DNA from: Candidatus Kapaibacterium sp.
Lineage (GTDB): Bacteria > Bacteroidota > Ignavibacteria > Kapaibacteriales > Kapaibacteriaceae
DNA: 36,642 nucleotides
NCBI GenBank assembly: GCA_018882585.1
Contig: VFFB01000013.1
Coordinates: 1-36,642, forward strand
Direction: 5' to 3'
Part shown: piece after piece, positions 18,470 through 27,119 of the stretch
Numbering within the stretch: position 1 is the stretch's first letter
Layout of the letters: each line of letters begins with the position of its first letter
Made by a program: the position numbers and the translations under genes
The notes under the pieces: model-generated
Databases searched by the model: none
What the model was told of the DNA's origin: nothing
Seen by the model: only the letters and a program-made list of their open reading frames with translations

Positions 18470-19090
18470 TCAATTCGTGGGTGATGTTGCTGCTGGTTTT
18501 TTGGCTACGCACTGCACGACGGCGCTGATGCCATGGTGCAGACGGCCCTCGTGGATATCACGTGTGACCTCGCGACACAACTCAAGATCAAGGCCCTGCA
18601 GTTCCCTACGTAGCGCATCTGCGGTGACCATCATATCGGGTGTCGGCGGCCCCCCGGTTCGCAAAGGTATCTGATCGGGAGTATATGCCTCCAGAATGAA
18701 GACGCCTCCGGGTTTGAGGGCATCCACCACACGACGGTGAAGATCTTCTCTGATGTCCTGGGGTAGGTGACAGAAGATCGACACGATGGCGTCCCATGAT
18801 GCATGGCCAAGATCGGCCTGGGCAAGGTCGGCTGCAACGGTCGTGATGCTCACTCCGCGCTGTGCCGCCAGTGCCTCTGCCTTTTGCAGACCAACGGTTG
18901 AGCGATCCATGGACACAACGTGCATGCCCTGCTCGGCCAGAAAGACGCCATTGCGACCCTCGCCGTCGGCAACACAAAGCACCCTGCCCGCCTGCGGCAG
19001 AGACGTCACATATTGTCGCAACAGGTCGTTCGGCTCGGTACCGTATACGTACTCGTCCGTCGCATACCGTTCGTCCCACGGGTCGATCAT
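18470..19090 (-). CDS. Class I SAM-dependent methyltransferase (TehB-like)
   Basis: 206 residues. It opens WDERYATDEYVYGTEPND, a common start in this subfamily. The SAM-binding glycine motif is present in modified form (VLCVADGEGRNGVFLA), with the acidic residue after strand 2 in VVSMDRS and motif IV in WDAIVSIFCHLP. Such proteins methylate small molecules, including tellurite or thiols; the substrate is not evident. ATG 19090 was chosen over 19114 because GAAAGGAA precedes it and the promoter-like TAATTTG would otherwise fall inside the reading frame. It leads a three-gene operon with two secreted proteins of unknown role. Confidence 0.88.
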   Translation of the reverse strand: MIDPWDERYATDEYVYGTEPNDLLRQYVTSLPQAGRVLCVADGEGRNGVFLAEQGMHVVSMDRSTVGLQKAEALAAQRGVSITTVAADLAQADLGHASWDAIVSIFCHLPQDIREDLHRRVVDALKPGGVFILEAYTPDQIPLRTGGPPTPDMMVTADALRRELQGLDLELCREVTRDIHEGRLHHGISAVVQCVAKKPAATSPTN

Positions 19091-19111
19091 TGGTCGGTTC
19101 CTTTCCGACCG

Positions 19112-19118
19112 CAAATTA
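19112..19118 (-). promoter_or_regulatory. Promoter-like element TAATTTG before the methyltransferase
   Basis: Minus-strand TAATTTGC is the TAnnTTTG element with one base fewer in the spacer. It lies 22 bases before the ATG at 19090 and after the stop of the ACP gene at 19148. Confidence 0.4.
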
Positions 19119-19147
19119 CTCTATCCCCTGTAGTTCGCCCAGGGTGC

Positions 19148-19402
19148 TTATGATGAGGTGGCTTTCACGGAGCGCACGTAGTCCGTCAGCCCTCGCACGC
19201 TAACTGCCTTGGGATATGCATCCTCGATAACGTCAATGCCCGTTGCCGCATGGAAGGACTGCATCAGACGCAGAAAATCAAACGAGTCCAAACCCAGGAC
19301 AAGGCGGTAGTCCGCCTCGGCATCGACATGACTGATGTCGGCCTCGGGTGCGATCATGCGTAGCGCCGACGCCAGCGCCGCTCGTACATCGGCTTCCGTC
19401 AT
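19148..19402 (-). CDS. Acyl carrier protein encoded at the end of a 2-oxoacid dehydrogenase operon
   Basis: 84 residues, acidic and helical, with the phosphopantetheine attachment motif LGLDSFDFLRLM (Ser40). ACPs carry acyl chains as thioesters. Its ATG overlaps the E2 stop by 4 bases (ATGA), so it is co-translated with the dehydrogenase genes and is not beside fabF, fabD or other fatty-acid genes. That context suggests a specialised ACP receiving the acyl group made by, or activated beside, the complex. The motif reads DSF rather than the DSL of housekeeping AcpP, consistent with a dedicated role. Confidence 0.88.
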   Translation of the reverse strand: MTEADVRAALASALRMIAPEADISHVDAEADYRLVLGLDSFDFLRLMQSFHAATGIDVIEDAYPKAVSVRGLTDYVRSVKATSS

Positions 19403-20385
19403 AACGTCTCCGGGTGTTGCAGATAGGTGGCAACGTTACTCAGGAATGTACTTCCGGTAAGTCCGTCCGTGGCTCTGTGATCACCGGCCATGGTGATTGT
19501 GACGACGGGGCGGACCTCGACGCTGCCATTTACGGCCAGGGGCTGTCGGCGAACGCCGCCAACGCCGATCACGGCCACTTGCGGAGGATAGATCACACCA
19601 TAGACATGGTCGACGCCTCCTTCGCCCAAACTCGTCAGCGTGATGGTCGCATTGCCGACGTCCGAGCTTCGCAGTCGAAGCTCTCTTGCCCGCGGAATGA
19701 TGTCGTTGAGGTCGGCCATGATGCTATCAAGCGACTTGGTATCGGCGTCCTTGATCGTTGGTACAATGATGCCAACCTGACGGAGGGACACGACGACGCC
19801 AACATGTACATGTTCAAGGTGATGCAGCCCTTTATCCCAGGTTGCATTCAGATCCGGCACGTCACGCAGTGCCTTTGCTATCGCCTTGATGTACAATACG
19901 GTCGGCAGCAGTCGTAGCTCGATAGGCACGGCCGAGTTGTGGGCGTGGAGCCATGCCATGGCCGGCTGCATGTCGATCGTGGTCGACAGATAGTAGTGCG
20001 GGATCTCGCGATTCGACGTGGTGACGGCGGCTGCCACGGCGGCGCGAATGGAATCAGCCGTAGCAGCCGGGAATTTTTCGGCCGATGGCTTCGGACGTGC
20101 GTCGGCCGACGACTTGGCCACTGACAGCTTGCCGTTGGCGGACACGTCAATGTCGGGATCAATGAGTGCCAGCACCGTGCCTACGGGAACGCGCTGTCCG
20201 GGATCGACCCGGATATCAGTGATCGTTCCTGTATCGAACACTTCGATCTCGATATCGCCCTTCTGCGTTTCAACCTCGGCGATGATATCCCCCCGTTGCA
20301 CGTGTTCACCGACGTGTTTCTTCCATTCGACCAGCACGGCATCTTCCATGTCGGCACCTAGGCTCGGCATCGTGAATTCGATCAT
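19399..20385 (-). CDS. 2-oxoacid dehydrogenase E2 acyltransferase lacking a subunit-binding domain
   Basis: 328 residues, short for an E2. The lipoyl domain is at about 1-78, with the lipoyl lysine Lys42 in [12 protein letters not shown] linker of about 30 residues rich in Ala, Ser, Lys and Pro leads straight into the catalytic domain (about 108-328), which keeps the active-site GDHRATDG (His303, Asp307) and the typical [17 protein letters not shown] find no peripheral subunit-binding domain, which normally sits between the two and anchors E1 or E3. It would transfer the acyl group from lipoate to CoA, or possibly to ACP. It overlaps both neighbours by 4 bases. Confidence 0.88.
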   Translation of the reverse strand: MIEFTMPSLGADMEDAVLVEWKKHVGEHVQRGDIIAEVETQKGDIEIEVFDTGTITDIRVDPGQRVPVGTVLALIDPDIDVSANGKLSVAKSSADARPKPSAEKFPAATADSIRAAVAAAVTTSNREIPHYYLSTTIDMQPAMAWLHAHNSAVPIELRLLPTVLYIKAIAKALRDVPDLNATWDKGLHHLEHVHVGVVVSLRQVGIIVPTIKDADTKSLDSIMADLNDIIPRARELRLRSSDVGNATITLTSLGEGGVDHVYGVIYPPQVAVIGVGGVRRQPLAVNGSVEVRPVVTITMAGDHRATDGLTGSTFLSNVATYLQHPETL

Positions 20386-21365
20386 GACATTACCTTTCGC
20401 ACTGCTTCGATGATACCCTCGACCTGCGGCACAGCGGCGTCTTCGAGGTGCTTTGGATATGGTATGGGTACTTCGACGCCGGCAACTCGCAGGACGGGCG
20501 AGGCAAGGTCACGAAAGGCATGTTCCATGATCCGAGCCGAGACCTCTGCGCCAACGCCCAGGGTTCGCCATGCGTCCTCCACCACAACGGCACGATGCGT
20601 TCGCAACACCGACGCCAGAATGCTTTGTTCGTCGAGCGGACGCAACACCCGAAGGTCAAGCACCTCGGCATCGATTCCGGATTCGGCAAGGCGTTCGGCA
20701 GCTGCAAGACACTTCGGCACGCCGGTGCCGTAGGTGATCAGCGTTACGTCGGAACCATGGCGACGAACACAGGCGGTGCGAATGTCAACACTGCCGACGT
20801 TGCCGTCGAGAATACCTTCGGAGTTCAGCAAGGACGTATACTCAAGGATGACGACCGGGTCGTCGGAGCGCATCGCAGCCGGCAACATCCATCGTGCGTC
20901 TTCGAGAGTACCGACCGACAGGACAGTCAGCCCGGCAATGTGTGCGAACAGCGGTTCCCAACTATGGGAATGCTGGGCGGCCAGCTGACGTCCGATGCCG
21001 CATCCCATACGGATCACAATGGGGACGCCAACCTGTCCGCCCGACATGTGTCGTAACGTCGCTGCATTATTCACGATCTGATCCATGGCCAGCAGACTGA
21101 AGTTGATCGTCATGATCTCGACGATCGGCCTCATGCCGGCCATTGCCGCACCGATTCCGGCACCAACAAAACCCGACTCGGATAACGGTGTGTCCATGAT
21201 CCTCTCGGGACCGAATTCGTCGAGCAGGCCTTTACTGACGGCAAAGGCACCGCCATACCGTCCAACGTCTTCTCCCATCAGGAAGGCTCTGTCATCGGCA
21301 TAGAGCACCTCGCGCAGCGCCTGCCGCAGCGCCTTGCGATAGCTAATTGTTGGTTCTTGTTGCAT
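20382..21365 (-). CDS. 2-oxoacid dehydrogenase E1 beta subunit
   Basis: 327 residues of the transketolase-like pyrimidine-binding and C-terminal fold. Conserved stretches are [14 protein letters not shown] at the start, [55 protein letters not shown], and near the end [16 protein letters not shown]. It pairs with E1 alpha to decarboxylate a 2-oxoacid on thiamine diphosphate. An ATG at 21383 would overlap E1 alpha by 14 bases. I prefer the ATG at 21365, just after the E1 alpha stop, because family similarity begins there, but neither has a strong ribosome-binding site. The sequence does not separate pyruvate, acetoin or branched-chain substrates. Confidence 0.92.
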   Translation of the reverse strand: MQQEPTISYRKALRQALREVLYADDRAFLMGEDVGRYGGAFAVSKGLLDEFGPERIMDTPLSESGFVGAGIGAAMAGMRPIVEIMTINFSLLAMDQIVNNAATLRHMSGGQVGVPIVIRMGCGIGRQLAAQHSHSWEPLFAHIAGLTVLSVGTLEDARWMLPAAMRSDDPVVILEYTSLLNSEGILDGNVGSVDIRTACVRRHGSDVTLITYGTGVPKCLAAAERLAESGIDAEVLDLRVLRPLDEQSILASVLRTHRAVVVEDAWRTLGVGAEVSARIMEHAFRDLASPVLRVAGVEVPIPYPKHLEDAAVPQVEGIIEAVRKVMS

Positions 21366-21369
21366 TCCG

Positions 21370-22347
21370 TTACTCTGTTGCATAGATGTGTCGCTCTAGG
21401 TCTTCGACTGGTTCCAGATCGCCCTGTGATGCCATGGTAACGGCTTCTGTGATCTCGTTTGCAACGGTTGTTTCGATCTGTGCCACAGCATCTTCCGTAA
21501 GCAGACCACAGCCTGTTGCCCACGTCGTGAACACATCGATCGGATCCCGCCGCTTCCATTGCACCACTTCGTCCTTGCTACGATAGAGTTCGGCATCGAA
21601 CATCGAGTGTGCCCTGAATCGGTACGTGTTGCACACCAACAGCATGGGTTTTCGCGCCGTCCGCACAACGGCCTCGGCATGACGCATTGCGTCGATCACG
21701 GCCAACAGGTCCATGCCGTCTACGTGCACCGATTCGATGCCGTAGGCTCGCCCCTTCTGGGCAATGTCCTTTTCGGCATGACTGTACTGCAATGCCGTAC
21801 CCATTGCGTATTGGTTGTTTTCGCAGACGAACAGGACAGGCACAGACCACAATGCTGCAAGATTCAGCGACTCGGCAAAGGTCCCTTCGGCGGCAGCGCC
21901 GTCTCCGAAAAAGCAGCAGACAATGCGATGCTCATCGCGTTTACGAATTGCAAGTGCCATGCCGACAGCCATCGGCAAATGCGAAGCCACGATAGCCGTG
22001 CCCCCATAGAAGTTTGTCGCAACGTCGAACAGGTGCATCGAACCGCCTCGCCCCCTACAACACCCATCTGCCATGCCAAACATTTCGGCCATGATGACGG
22101 AGGGGGCAATGCCACGCGCCAGGGCATGACCATGCTCGCGATAGGAACTCAGGATGATGTCGTCGTGACGCAGTGCCTGCATCACGCCTGCGGCGATGGC
22201 TTCTTCGCCTGAGTAGAGGTGCAGGAAACCTCTGATGTTGCCACGGCTGTACTGCTCGGCCGAGGCATCCTCGAAGCGACGTATGCGCAGCATCTGGTGC
22301 AACAGACCTTTGGCCGTTGCCGCGTCCATGATAAAACGGTCAACCAT
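21370..22347 (-). CDS. 2-oxoacid dehydrogenase E1 alpha subunit (thiamine diphosphate-binding)
   Basis: 325 residues. The thiamine diphosphate motif is complete: GDGAAAEG at 148-155 and NNQYA at 177-181. RSYR-like [23 protein letters not shown] and [11 protein letters not shown] are typical of the pyruvate/acetoin E1 alpha group, and [10 protein letters not shown] contains the phosphorylation-loop-like segment. An AGG ribosome-binding site lies 5 bases before the ATG, within 6 bases of the acsA stop. With E1 beta it forms the first enzyme of the complex. GGSMHLF and the length favour pyruvate or acetoin over branched-chain substrates, but this is inference. Confidence 0.92.
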   Translation of the reverse strand: MVDRFIMDAATAKGLLHQMLRIRRFEDASAEQYSRGNIRGFLHLYSGEEAIAAGVMQALRHDDIILSSYREHGHALARGIAPSVIMAEMFGMADGCCRGRGGSMHLFDVATNFYGGTAIVASHLPMAVGMALAIRKRDEHRIVCCFFGDGAAAEGTFAESLNLAALWSVPVLFVCENNQYAMGTALQYSHAEKDIAQKGRAYGIESVHVDGMDLLAVIDAMRHAEAVVRTARKPMLLVCNTYRFRAHSMFDAELYRSKDEVVQWKRRDPIDVFTTWATGCGLLTEDAVAQIETTVANEITEAVTMASQGDLEPVEDLERHIYATE

Positions 22348-22353
22348 GTTCGC

Positions 22354-24051
22354 CTATCCCTGCTCAATGGTGGACGTGTCACCTTCGGGCAGACCCAGGG
22401 CCCGGGCCTTCAGCAAGCGCCGCATGATCTTACCGCTACGCGTCTTTGGAATGGTGTCGACGACAATGATTTCCTTTGGAGCTATTGCCGCTCCAAGACG
22501 TCGGCGTGCGTCGCCAAGGATATCTTGGCGGACTGCGTCGCAGTCGTACACCCCTTGTGCCAGCACCACGTACGCGCGAACCATCTCGCCGGCCACGGGG
22601 TCCGGCAGACCGATAACGGCCGCCTCTGCGACAGACTTGTGTTCGACCAGCACCTGTTCAACTTCGTACGGGCCTACCATGTGTCCGGACGTCTTGATGA
22701 TGTCGTCGCCACGGCCAACGTACCAGTAGTATCCATCGGTATCACGCCGTGCGATGTCACCAGTGATGTACCATTCTCCGCGGAACATGCGTTTATATCT
22801 GTCCTGCTCGCCGATGTACGTCACACACAGCGAAGGCACATCCCGGCGAAGCACCAGCTGTCCTTTCGTATCAGGTGTGTCCACGATGCGCAGATCCGTT
22901 GCCGTCACTTCGGCGATGGCTGCCGTTATACCTGTCACCGGCAGCCCCATCGAGCCTGGTTTGACGTTCATGGATGGCGTGTTGGCGATCATGATGCCAC
23001 CCGTTTCGGTCTGCCACCAGTTGTCAAGAATGGGCATTCCCAGAACGTCCATGGCCCAACGCACAGCGTCGGCCGGAAGCGGTTCGCCCACACAGTGGAT
23101 CGATCGAAGCGATCGCAGATCAAATATCTCGCGAGGATTGATCTTGAGTCGCATAAGACGCCGCACGGCGGTTGGTGCTGTATACCACACGGTTACGCGA
23201 TGCTCTTCGAGAAGGCCATACCATCTCGAAGCATCGAACTCCGCTTCGTCGACCACCATGGTGATGCCACAGACAAGCGGTGCGATGATGCCATAGGATG
23301 TTCCGGTGACCCATCCGGGATCGGCCGTACACCAGAACACGTCTCCATCGCGAAGCTCCAGCACACTGCGTGCCGTGGCCAGGTGGGCCAGCACGGCCTG
23401 GTGCACATGGACAGCGCCTTTGGGCATGCCCGTCGTGCCGCTTGTGAAATGCAGCGAAGCCGGCGTCATCACAGGTGTACGCGGGATCACGTGGTCTGTG
23501 TCGGCCGTCTTCATCAGTAATGGCAGCGACAATACATTGGGCGCCATGTGCGACGGAGCATCGGTCAGCAGCACCGTCTGGAGTGACGGCAGCGCAGACA
23601 TCATATGCCAGACCTTACGCTCGAACATCTCGGTGGTGGTAACAAGTACCTGCACATTGCCACGAAGCATGCGTTGGCGGATCGGCTCCGGGCCAAAGGC
23701 AGCAAAGAGCGGACAGAACATGGCCGTTCGCATCCACGTGCCGAGTGCCGCAATGTATAACTCGGGAATACGGCCTAGCAGGACGGCAACCGTATGTCCG
23801 TCTCGAATACCAAGATTTCGCAGTACGCAGGCGAAGCGTGACACCTCGGCGTCAAGCTTCTCGTACGTATAATCCGCAAACGATCTGTCGGGACGGATGC
23901 ATCTGATCGCGACCTGATCACGTTTCGCGCTCTGAGCGTGTCTTCGTACGGCTTCATGCGCGATATTGATACCTCCGCCAGGCTGTCCGTCCAGTTCGAG
24001 ACGGGCATCCTCCCATGTGTAATGACGACGGTCGACGACTACGGTTGACAC
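22354..24051 (-). CDS. acsA: AMP-forming acetyl-CoA synthetase (AcsA type)
   Basis: 565 residues, close to the 572 of Bacillus AcsA. Adenylation motifs in order are TSGTTGMPKGA (203-213), WCTADPGWVTGTSYGI, WWQTETGG, the hinge region GDIARRDTDGYYWYVGRGDD, SGHMVGPYEVE, and the catalytic Lys541 in PKTRSGKIMRR. The tail LPEGDTSTIEQ also matches AcsA. It makes acetyl-CoA, or a short acyl-CoA, from the acid and ATP through an acyl-adenylate. The start is GTG, supported by GAGGGG 6 bases upstream. It is the first gene of the operon with E1 alpha, E1 beta, E2 and ACP. Lys541 is the residue usually acetylated in regulation of this family. Confidence 0.9.
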   Translation of the reverse strand: MSTVVVDRRHYTWEDARLELDGQPGGGINIAHEAVRRHAQSAKRDQVAIRCIRPDRSFADYTYEKLDAEVSRFACVLRNLGIRDGHTVAVLLGRIPELYIAALGTWMRTAMFCPLFAAFGPEPIRQRMLRGNVQVLVTTTEMFERKVWHMMSALPSLQTVLLTDAPSHMAPNVLSLPLLMKTADTDHVIPRTPVMTPASLHFTSGTTGMPKGAVHVHQAVLAHLATARSVLELRDGDVFWCTADPGWVTGTSYGIIAPLVCGITMVVDEAEFDASRWYGLLEEHRVTVWYTAPTAVRRLMRLKINPREIFDLRSLRSIHCVGEPLPADAVRWAMDVLGMPILDNWWQTETGGIMIANTPSMNVKPGSMGLPVTGITAAIAEVTATDLRIVDTPDTKGQLVLRRDVPSLCVTYIGEQDRYKRMFRGEWYITGDIARRDTDGYYWYVGRGDDIIKTSGHMVGPYEVEQVLVEHKSVAEAAVIGLPDPVAGEMVRAYVVLAQGVYDCDAVRQDILGDARRRLGAAIAPKEIIVVDTIPKTRSGKIMRRLLKARALGLPEGDTSTIEQG

Positions 24052-24255
24052 TGGTTACCCCTCTGGTTTGGCATTGCCCCTTGATAAGATGCGGTCGATC
24101 TGGGGCGGACGGACAACTTGCCACATGAAGGATCGTGATGCCAGTCGTAGAAACAACGATGTAACTCTTCGTCAACGATGTTGTCGTTCGATCCAGACCA
24201 ATCACGACTCTGCCACGATCTCGCGTTGAGCCGCATGCCATCATTGACCCACGTT

Positions 24256-26124
24256 ATGGGTGTCCGACAGAGACCTACCACGTTGCTGCTTACTGCGTTT
24301 GCCCTGCTATGCGTGAGGGCGTCTGCTCAGAGCATCTCGATCGACCGGATCGACCCGCCACACTGGTGGGTGGGCTGGGATGAAGCACAGTCGCAGCTGC
24401 TCGATGTGGAGCTCTTGGTGGAAGGCGCCGGGCTTGACGGTGCTTCGATCTCGATACGGGCCGAGGGCGTGAGCGTGGTGTCTGATAAACCCGCCAGCGA
24501 TCCTCGCTATCGGTACCTTCGTCTTATGATTGCAGACACCGCACGGGCACAGAGCGTCGTGATCACGGCAACGAAAGGCAAACAAAGCACCTCCTACGGA
24601 TTCGAGCTGCATGAACGCCAGCACGGTCAGCAGCGTACAATGGGCCTTACGCCCGACGACGTGGTGTATCGCATCATGCCGGATCGCTTCGCGAATGGCG
24701 ATGTATCGAACGACGTAATCGCGACGATGCTTGAAACGTCGGTCGATCGGTCGGAACCACACGGACGACACGGCGGCGACCTATCCGGCATCCTGCAGAA
24801 CATCGATCATATCGACAGTCTTGGAGCGACAGCCGTACTGCTATCGCCCGTGCTCGAAAGTAACATGCCCGTGTCCAGCTATCACGGCAATGCTATCACG
24901 GACCACTACCGTGTTGATCCTCGTCTTGGTTCTGTGAAGGAGTACCGGGCTCTTGCCCGCGCTTTGCACGATCGTAACAAGCGACTGGTCATGGATGTGG
25001 TGTTCAACCACATGGGTAGTCGCCATCGGCTATTCATGCGTCCGCCCGACTCCGCATGGTTCAACCTGTGGCCGGCATACACGCAGACAAATGGACGAGT
25101 AAGTACAATTGGCGACCCCAATGCCATGTGGGGAGATCGCGAACGCATGCTCCGTGGCTGGTTCGATGCATCTTTGCCCGATGTGAATCAGGATCACGGT
25201 CATGCCGCCATCTATCTGTTCCAGCACATCATCTGGTGGATCGAAGAGGTTGGCATTGATGCGCTGCATATCGGCGCGTATCCGTACTGCGATGTCTTCG
25301 TGATGCGTGACCTTTGCCGGGCCCTGCGCACCATGTATCCCAATCTTGGTATCGTGGGCGAAGTGAAGACCGACGATGCCGTGACACAGGCAACGTTCGC
25401 GGACCGCCGCGGTGATGGGACGGAGCGAACGTGGCTTCCGTCGCTCACGGATTATCAGCTGTACTCCGCATGGCATGAAGCGTTGACGGAGCCCTCGTCA
25501 TTAAGCTCGGGTGTCGGACGCTTGTACACCACGCTAAGCGCCGACAGGCTGTATGATAAACCCGGCAACCTTCTCATTTTTCTGGATAATCCGGATGTTG
25601 GGCGGTTCTTCGGGATGGTGAAAGGAGACATGCGGATGTATACGCAAGGCATTACGATGCTGCTGACGATGCGAGGCATTCCATGTCTGTATTACGGTAC
25701 CGAGTTTCTGTTCAGCCAGACCGAAGACCATGGAGCGATCAGTCAGGATGTGAGTGGCGGCTGGGAGCGTGACAAGCATAACATGTTTACGGTCAAGGGC
25801 CGTCCCGGCAGTGTTGCCAAGGCAATGTCGCTCATTCAACGATTGACATCATTTCGCGCCACGACGTCGGCGCTCACGTCGGGCGCATTCAAGCATCTTG
25901 CACCCGAGCAGGGCGTCTATGCCTATGCCCGGTACGATCAGACGTCGACCGTACTTGTGGTGATCAACGTCGACAAGGCATCACGAACGTTCGACTGGCG
26001 CCGCTTCGGCGACATCATTCCCGCCTCGGCCTCCGCTGTTGACGTCTTCACCGGTAAACCTTTCGATCTTTCGAAGGCAGCAACCATCGAACCGAACGGA
26101 ACGCTGCTGATCCACCTGCGTTGA
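24256..26124 (+). CDS. Secreted GH13 alpha-amylase-family protein with inactivated catalytic site
   Basis: 622 residues from ATG 24256, where a signal peptide (TTLLLTAFALLCVRASAQ) begins; ATGs at 24178 and 24235 are also in frame. An N-terminal beta domain (about 27-125) precedes a neopullulanase/SusA-like GH13 barrel: DVVYRIMPDRFANGD, LLSPVLESNM, region I DVVFNHMGSRH, region III IVGEVK (Glu369). Region II, normally GFRID with Arg and the Asp nucleophile, reads ALHIG: His338 replaces Arg and Gly340 replaces Asp. Region IV reads FLDNPD instead of FLDNHD (Pro446; Asp447 kept). Hydrolysis by the family mechanism is therefore unlikely; glucan binding or a scaffold role is possible. It is divergent from acsA across about 200 bases with no clear promoter element, and convergent with a ROK kinase. 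Confidence 0.88.
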   Translation: MGVRQRPTTLLLTAFALLCVRASAQSISIDRIDPPHWWVGWDEAQSQLLDVELLVEGAGLDGASISIRAEGVSVVSDKPASDPRYRYLRLMIADTARAQSVVITATKGKQSTSYGFELHERQHGQQRTMGLTPDDVVYRIMPDRFANGDVSNDVIATMLETSVDRSEPHGRHGGDLSGILQNIDHIDSLGATAVLLSPVLESNMPVSSYHGNAITDHYRVDPRLGSVKEYRALARALHDRNKRLVMDVVFNHMGSRHRLFMRPPDSAWFNLWPAYTQTNGRVSTIGDPNAMWGDRERMLRGWFDASLPDVNQDHGHAAIYLFQHIIWWIEEVGIDALHIGAYPYCDVFVMRDLCRALRTMYPNLGIVGEVKTDDAVTQATFADRRGDGTERTWLPSLTDYQLYSAWHEALTEPSSLSSGVGRLYTTLSADRLYDKPGNLLIFLDNPDVGRFFGMVKGDMRMYTQGITMLLTMRGIPCLYYGTEFLFSQTEDHGAISQDVSGGWERDKHNMFTVKGRPGSVAKAMSLIQRLTSFRATTSALTSGAFKHLAPEQGVYAYARYDQTSTVLVVINVDKASRTFDWRRFGDIIPASASAVDVFTGKPFDLSKAATIEPNGTLLIHLR

Positions 26125-26145
26125 TCGTTGTGTGCACCTTGATTG

Positions 26146-26168
26146 TGAAGGCCGCGTTCAGGCCTTCA
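26146..26168. terminator. Hairpin between convergent genes, possible bidirectional terminator
   Basis: TGAAGGCC (26146-26153), a 7-base loop, and GGCCTTCA (26161-26168) form an 8-bp perfect stem between the stops of the GH13 gene and the ROK gene, overlapping the last codons of the latter. There is no clear T-tract on either strand, so termination strength is doubtful. Confidence 0.45.
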
Positions 26169-27033
26169 TTGTAAGCATGCCCGCGCCAACAAGGCCTGCA
26201 TCATTCATGAAATGTGCCGGAAGTATTTGGCCGCTGGCGGCGATCGTAGGAATGGCGCGCTTGGCAAGTGTGCGTCGGGCCGTGTCGAGAATGATGTTCG
26301 ACCGCGAGATGCCGCCACCGATGATGGCCGTGCGAAGGCCGAGGACGGCCATCATCCCGCAAAGGCCGATTCCGAGCAGTGTGCCTGTCTCGACCATGAC
26401 GCGCAGCGCCCGCGCTTCGCCACGCGCAGCGCGCGCGTCGATGTCTGCAACGTCCACATCATCGCCCCCTCCGTACCTATTCAGGATGCCGACGCGGCCA
26501 ATGAGGTTTTCAAGCGTGTAGGATGGCTCGGCATCCAACATGGACGATCGCATGTAGATGTGCCCCACCTCGCCGGCATCACCATGAGGCCCGGTATGGA
26601 GTTGGTTGTTGAAGATGATGCCACCGCCGACACCTGTTCCAAGCGTCACGTAGAGAAAGTCTCGCAGATCCTTGCCCGCGCCGGCACGGGCCTCGGCGAT
26701 GGCACCGGCATTGGCATCGTTTTCGACAACGACATCAACGCCTGTGGCCTCGGCCACAAGTTGCTGTAACGGCACGCGCACCCATCCCGGAAGATTCGGC
26801 GGCGACTGTACGTGTTTCGTCTGTGGGTCGACCACTCCGGGCACACCGATACCGATGGGTTTCCCGGGTGCTTTCTGCGACAGTTCCCTTGCGATGCGGA
26901 TGATGCGACCGACCATCGCATCACGGCCCTCTTCGGCATGCGTCGGTGTCTGATACTGCTCAAGAATGGTACCGTCGGCCTCGACGATGCCATACTTGAT
27001 GAATGTTCCGCCAACGTCAATGCCAAGCAGCAT
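26158..27033 (-). CDS. ROK family sugar kinase (probable glucokinase)
   Basis: 291 residues. It opens with the ATP phosphate-binding LLGIDVGGTFIKYGIV and has GIGVPGVVD, ENDANAGAIAEARAGAG (the catalytic Asp within ENDAN), VTLGTGVGGGII, and the sugar-binding GEVGHIYM. ROK kinases phosphorylate glucose or related hexoses. The zinc-binding CxCGxxGCxE that normally follows GxxGH is absent; SSMLDAEPSYTLENLIG stands there instead. A GTG at 27042 would add three residues; the ATG at 27033, with GGTG 7 bases upstream, is preferred. It may act on sugar released in connection with the neighbouring GH13 protein, but that protein looks inactive. Confidence 0.9.
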   Translation of the reverse strand: MLLGIDVGGTFIKYGIVEADGTILEQYQTPTHAEEGRDAMVGRIIRIARELSQKAPGKPIGIGVPGVVDPQTKHVQSPPNLPGWVRVPLQQLVAEATGVDVVVENDANAGAIAEARAGAGKDLRDFLYVTLGTGVGGGIIFNNQLHTGPHGDAGEVGHIYMRSSMLDAEPSYTLENLIGRVGILNRYGGGDDVDVADIDARAARGEARALRVMVETGTLLGIGLCGMMAVLGLRTAIIGGGISRSNIILDTARRTLAKRAIPTIAASGQILPAHFMNDAGLVGAGMLTMKA

Positions 27034-27101
27034 GCATTTCACCGATTGGTGTCAGTTGCGTTGTGACAAGGAGTCTGCTAATGGAAGCGGCCGGACATCA
27101 A

Positions 27102-27118
27102 ATGGTGTTGACCACCAT
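27102..27118 (-). terminator. Weak hairpin after the serine hydrolase pair
   Basis: ATGGTG (27102-27107), loop TTGAC, CACCAT (27113-27118) immediately after the TAA at 27120-27122. The stem is only 6 bp and there is no strong T-tract. Confidence 0.3.
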
Positions 27119-27119
27119 C

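Noticed and set aside
19091-19147. CCCTG/CAGGG hairpin after the ACP gene as a terminator
   Set aside because: The stem is only 5 bp with no following T-tract.
22219-23520. 433-codon plus-strand open frame
   Set aside because: It lies antisense to acsA and E1 alpha, whose motifs are intact; its translation shows no family and is rich in His, Arg and Cys, as shadow frames are.
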